From assembly GCF_045679555.1 (NCBI RefSeq), contig NC_092091.1, forward strand, positions 74,525,580 to 74,589,579: a DNA stretch of 64,000 nt. Direction: 5' to 3'. The notes under the pieces are model-generated. The model searched no databases, had not been told where the DNA came from, and was given only the letters and a program-made list of their open reading frames with translations. A program made the translations under genes and the position numbers. This document shows, piece after piece, positions 61,286 to 64,000 of the stretch (position 1 is its first letter; the number at the start of each line of letters is the position of its first letter). The DNA comes from Salvelinus alpinus. Lineage: Eukaryota; Chordata; Actinopteri; Salmoniformes; Salmonidae.

Positions 61286-61794
61286 TGCGTCCTGGTTCGA
61301 GCAACAATTAATTCAAAAACAAAGAAATACAGCAAAAGATTATTAAATAATATTTCTGCAATGAATGTACTATATTTTGTGAGCGAGTCAGAGAGAAGGC
61401 AGAAAAATTATTTGACAAGAAAAATATGATTGTTTTTTACAGGCTGTGCCTCACAATAATATTCCAGAGGCAGAGAGACTGTTGGCATTGTGTCATCCTT
61501 AGTTTGGGCAGCCATGTTAGGTTTTGGCTGCCATTTTACTGTAAATGACCATACTGCAAAAAATTATCTTGTTGTTAGCTTTTTGCATAATGCGTGATAC
61601 AGCCTACAAAAACTTGATTGATTAATTATGTATCCTTTGAATACTACATGATATATAATATAATATATTTGTCATGTTATACACTTCATAAAAACTTCCA
61701 TAAAGACATTATAAATGCGTATAAATGGTTGATTCATTATTATACATTTAATAATAATGTGCAAGTATTGTACAATCGAGGTGCGTAAAGCTGT
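61286..61794. other. Unassigned AT-rich sequence
   Basis: No coding sequence or recognised element. A paired GGCAGCCATG / GGCTGCCATT motif lies near 61510. Confidence 0.4.
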
Positions 61795-62152
61795 TAGAGA
61801 CTTACCCAGAAAGCCTCACAGCTGTTATCACTGCCAAAGGTGATTCTAACATGTAATGACTCAAAAGCATTCCGCTACACTCGCAATAACATCTGCTAAC
61901 CATGTGTATGTGACCAATAAAATAAATACAATTTGATTTGGGTGCGAATACTTATGTAAATGAGATATCTGTATTTCATTTTCAATAAATTAGAAAACAA
62001 TTGTAGAAACATGTTTTCACTTTGTCATTATGGGGTATTGTGTGTAGATGGGTGAGTAAAAACATATATTTAATCCATTTTGAATTCAGGCTGTAACACA
62101 ACAAAATGTGGAGTAAGTCAAAGGGTATGAATACTTTCTCAAGGCAATGCAA
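61795..62152 (+). mobile_element. Tc1-type 3' end with a nested LINE/SINE tail
   Basis: ACTTACCCAGAAAGCCTCAC.. and, from 61938, GAATACTTATGTAAATGAGA.. to GAATACTTTCTCAAGGCA belong to one Tc1-like end. They are separated by a retroposon 3' tail at about 61868-61937 (TCCGCTACACTCGCAATAAC, then CAATTTGATTTGG). Confidence 0.7.
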
Positions 62153-62154
62153 CT

Positions 62155-62400
62155 TATAAATGCCTCGTGAGCTTATTTCAACTGTCGTACCCCATCAGAA
62201 CCAAAAATATAAACTTGTCATCGCTCTGTCTATGAATTTGAGAACAGTTACATTTCTCCAGGCCCGTTCAGCTCTTTGCCAAAACAGAGGCGAGATGTCC
62301 GCTTTGTTATGGATTCTTTCAGGCATGAACTGGTATGTTCAGATTGAATTAAAACAACGTTTCATGGTGGTTATTGGGAGGGTGTGCGGAACAGTAACCA
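62155..62400 (+). repeat. Interspersed repeat fragment joined to module core
   Basis: GAGCTTATTTCAACTGTCGT.. to CAAAACAGAGGCGAGATGTC is a common salmonid repeat. After about 62360 the module core (GGTGGTTATTGGGAGGGTGT, then GTTTCAGGTGGCAGAGAGCC) takes over. Confidence 0.55.
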
Positions 62401-62404
62401 TTGT

Positions 62405-62615
62405 TGTGTTTCAGGTGGCAGAGAGCCAGTAGTCAAACACTCACTGTTTGTTTAGGGCATAACCGTCTCTCATCACACAGACACTTCAGTTAAATGGAAC
62501 CTTTGTGTGGGGCTTTTAACAATGTTGGTCAGGCATCTTGTTGACATTCATCCAAGGACACCTCGACTTGCATTACACACCCTCACTGTAGAAATATTTT
62601 CTCATGAAATCATGT
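62405..62615 (+). repeat. Fold-back module flank, second copy in C
   Basis: Repeats 60478-60610 (CACTTCAGTTAAATGGAACC.. to CATGTGATTTCACATCTCC), giving copy C two module starts where copy A has one. Confidence 0.88.
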
Positions 62616-62624
62616 GATTTCACA

Positions 62625-64000
62625 TCTCCTGTCCCTGCCATTATCTATCCTGTCCCTGCCACCGGTCCCTCCTATCACCCCCCCTGTCTCTCCTATCACC
62701 CCTCCTGTCCCACATATCACCCATCCAGTCTTACCTATCACCCCTCCCGTCTCTCCCTTCACCCCTCTAGTCTCTCCTATCACCCCTCCTGTCCCACATA
62801 TCACCCATCCAGTCTTACCTATCACCCCTCTAGTCTCTCCTATCACCTCTCCTGTCTTTCCTATCATTCCTCTTGTCTCTCCTATCACCCCTCTCCCTAC
62901 TCTCCTATCACCTCTCCCGTCCCTCCTATCACATCTCCTGTCCCTCCTATCACCCCTCCCGTCCCTCCTATCACCCCTCCCGTCCCTCCTATCACCCCTC
63001 CTGTCCCTCTCCCATCACCCTTCCTGTCTGTCCTATCACCGTTCCTGTCTCTCCTATCAACACTCCTGTCCCTCCTGTCTCTCATATTGTCTCTCCTATC
63101 GCCCCTCCTACCACTCCGGTCTCTCATATCATCCCTCTTACCACTCCTGTCTCTCCTATCACCACTCTCATCTCTCCTATCACCTCTACCGTCTTTCCTA
63201 TCACCTCTCCCTACTCTCTTATCACCTCTCCCATCCCTCCTATCACCCCTCCCGTACCTCCTATCACCCCTGCCCTCCATTCCTATCACCCCTCCCGTCC
63301 CTCCTATCACCCCTCCTGTCTCTCTCCCACCACTCTTCCTGTCTCTACTATCACTGGTCCTGTCTCTCCTGTCACTGTTCCTGTCTCTCCTATCAACACT
63401 CCTGTCCCTCCTGTCTCTCATGTTGTCTCTCGTATCACCGCTCCCATCTCTCCTATCACCCCTCTCGTCTATCACCCCTCCTACCCCTCTCGTCTCTACG
63501 AACACCCCTCTCATCTCTCCTATCGACACTCCTGTCCCTCCTGTCTCTCATATTGTCTCTCCTATCACCCCTACCGTCTCTCCTATCACCCCTACCGTCT
63601 CTCCTATCACCCATACCGTCCCTCCTATCACCCCTACCGTCTCTCCTATCACCCCTACCATCTCTCCTATCACCCCTACCGTCTCTCCTATCACCCCTAC
63701 CGTCTCTAATTTCACCCCTACCGTCTCTCCTATCACCCCTACCGTCTCTCCTATCACCCATACCGTCCCTCCTATCACCCCTACCGTCCCTCCTATCACC
63801 CCTCCTGTCTCTACTATCACCCCTACCGTCTCTCCTATCACCCATACCATCCCTCCTACCACCCTCCTGTCTCTCCTATCACCCCTACCGTCTCTCCTAT
63901 CACCCATACCGTCCCTCCTATCACCCCTCCTGTCTCTACTATCACACCTCCTGTCCCTTCTATCACCCCTCCTATCTCTCTCATCATCCCACCCATTTCT
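62625..64000 (+). repeat. 21-bp minisatellite array (runs off the window)
   Basis: At least 64 units, unit order largely matching 6560-7545 (for example the runs of CTACCGTCTCTCCTATCACC near 63560 and 7300), but with extra blocks. The array continues past the window end. Confidence 0.92.

Noticed and set aside
62160-62432. 90-residue ORF starting MPRELISTVV
   Set aside because: Spans the join of a common interspersed repeat and the module core; no protein resemblance.

Overview
This is eukaryotic DNA, almost certainly from a salmonid fish. The evidence is the repeat content: tRNA-derived salmonid SINEs, an RSg-1-like LINE with its TTTGATTTGATTT tail, degenerate Tc1 transposons, palindromic MITEs, very long CA/TG/GA microsatellites and many minisatellites. 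There are no bacterial-type genes or operons. Most open frames in the window are transposon ORFs, or arise because a tandem-repeat unit is a multiple of three.

Layout. 1-6350 is copy A of a segmental duplication whose second copy (C) starts at 54132, an offset of 54131 bp. Both contain a SINE, a palindromic MITE, a LINE interrupted by Tc1 sequences, and the TATA promoter plus first coding exon of a GIMAP-type gene with no gene body. 6500-7572 is a 21-bp minisatellite. 8736-9837 is an internally deleted hAT element with a BED-finger fragment. 9839-13825 (minus) is an open frame of about 70 mucin-like 18-residue repeats. 13890-15730 is a third, older copy (B) of the A/C segment without the SINE. 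15834-19425 is a TESK-like kinase pseudogene with a 31-bp minisatellite made from its own exon/intron junction and a 36-bp coding minisatellite. 21662-23875 (minus) is the only gene that looks intact: a two-exon GIMAP-family GTPase with TATA box, P-loop and C-terminal coiled coil.

From 26 kb on, mobile elements dominate. A 3.2-kb LTR element (26829-30006) has 5-bp target duplications, no pol, and an ORF that begins inside its own LTR. An L2/CR1-like LINE (32736-36720) carries a 2A-like motif and one frameshift. A full-length Tx1-like LINE with both ORFs open (41030-46978) sits inside a (GA)n/(TC)n microsatellite, itself part of an older repeat. Around these, 36.7-51.5 kb is built from direct and inverted copies of a module that pairs fold-back flanks with the same 21-bp minisatellite. 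52995-64000 is copy C, in which the minisatellite module has been duplicated once more.

The only plausible cellular genes are the GIMAP gene, possibly the mucin-like exon, and the dead TESK-like kinase. The GIMAP promoter/first-exon copies suggest a GIMAP cluster whose members were duplicated and inverted together with the surrounding repeats.
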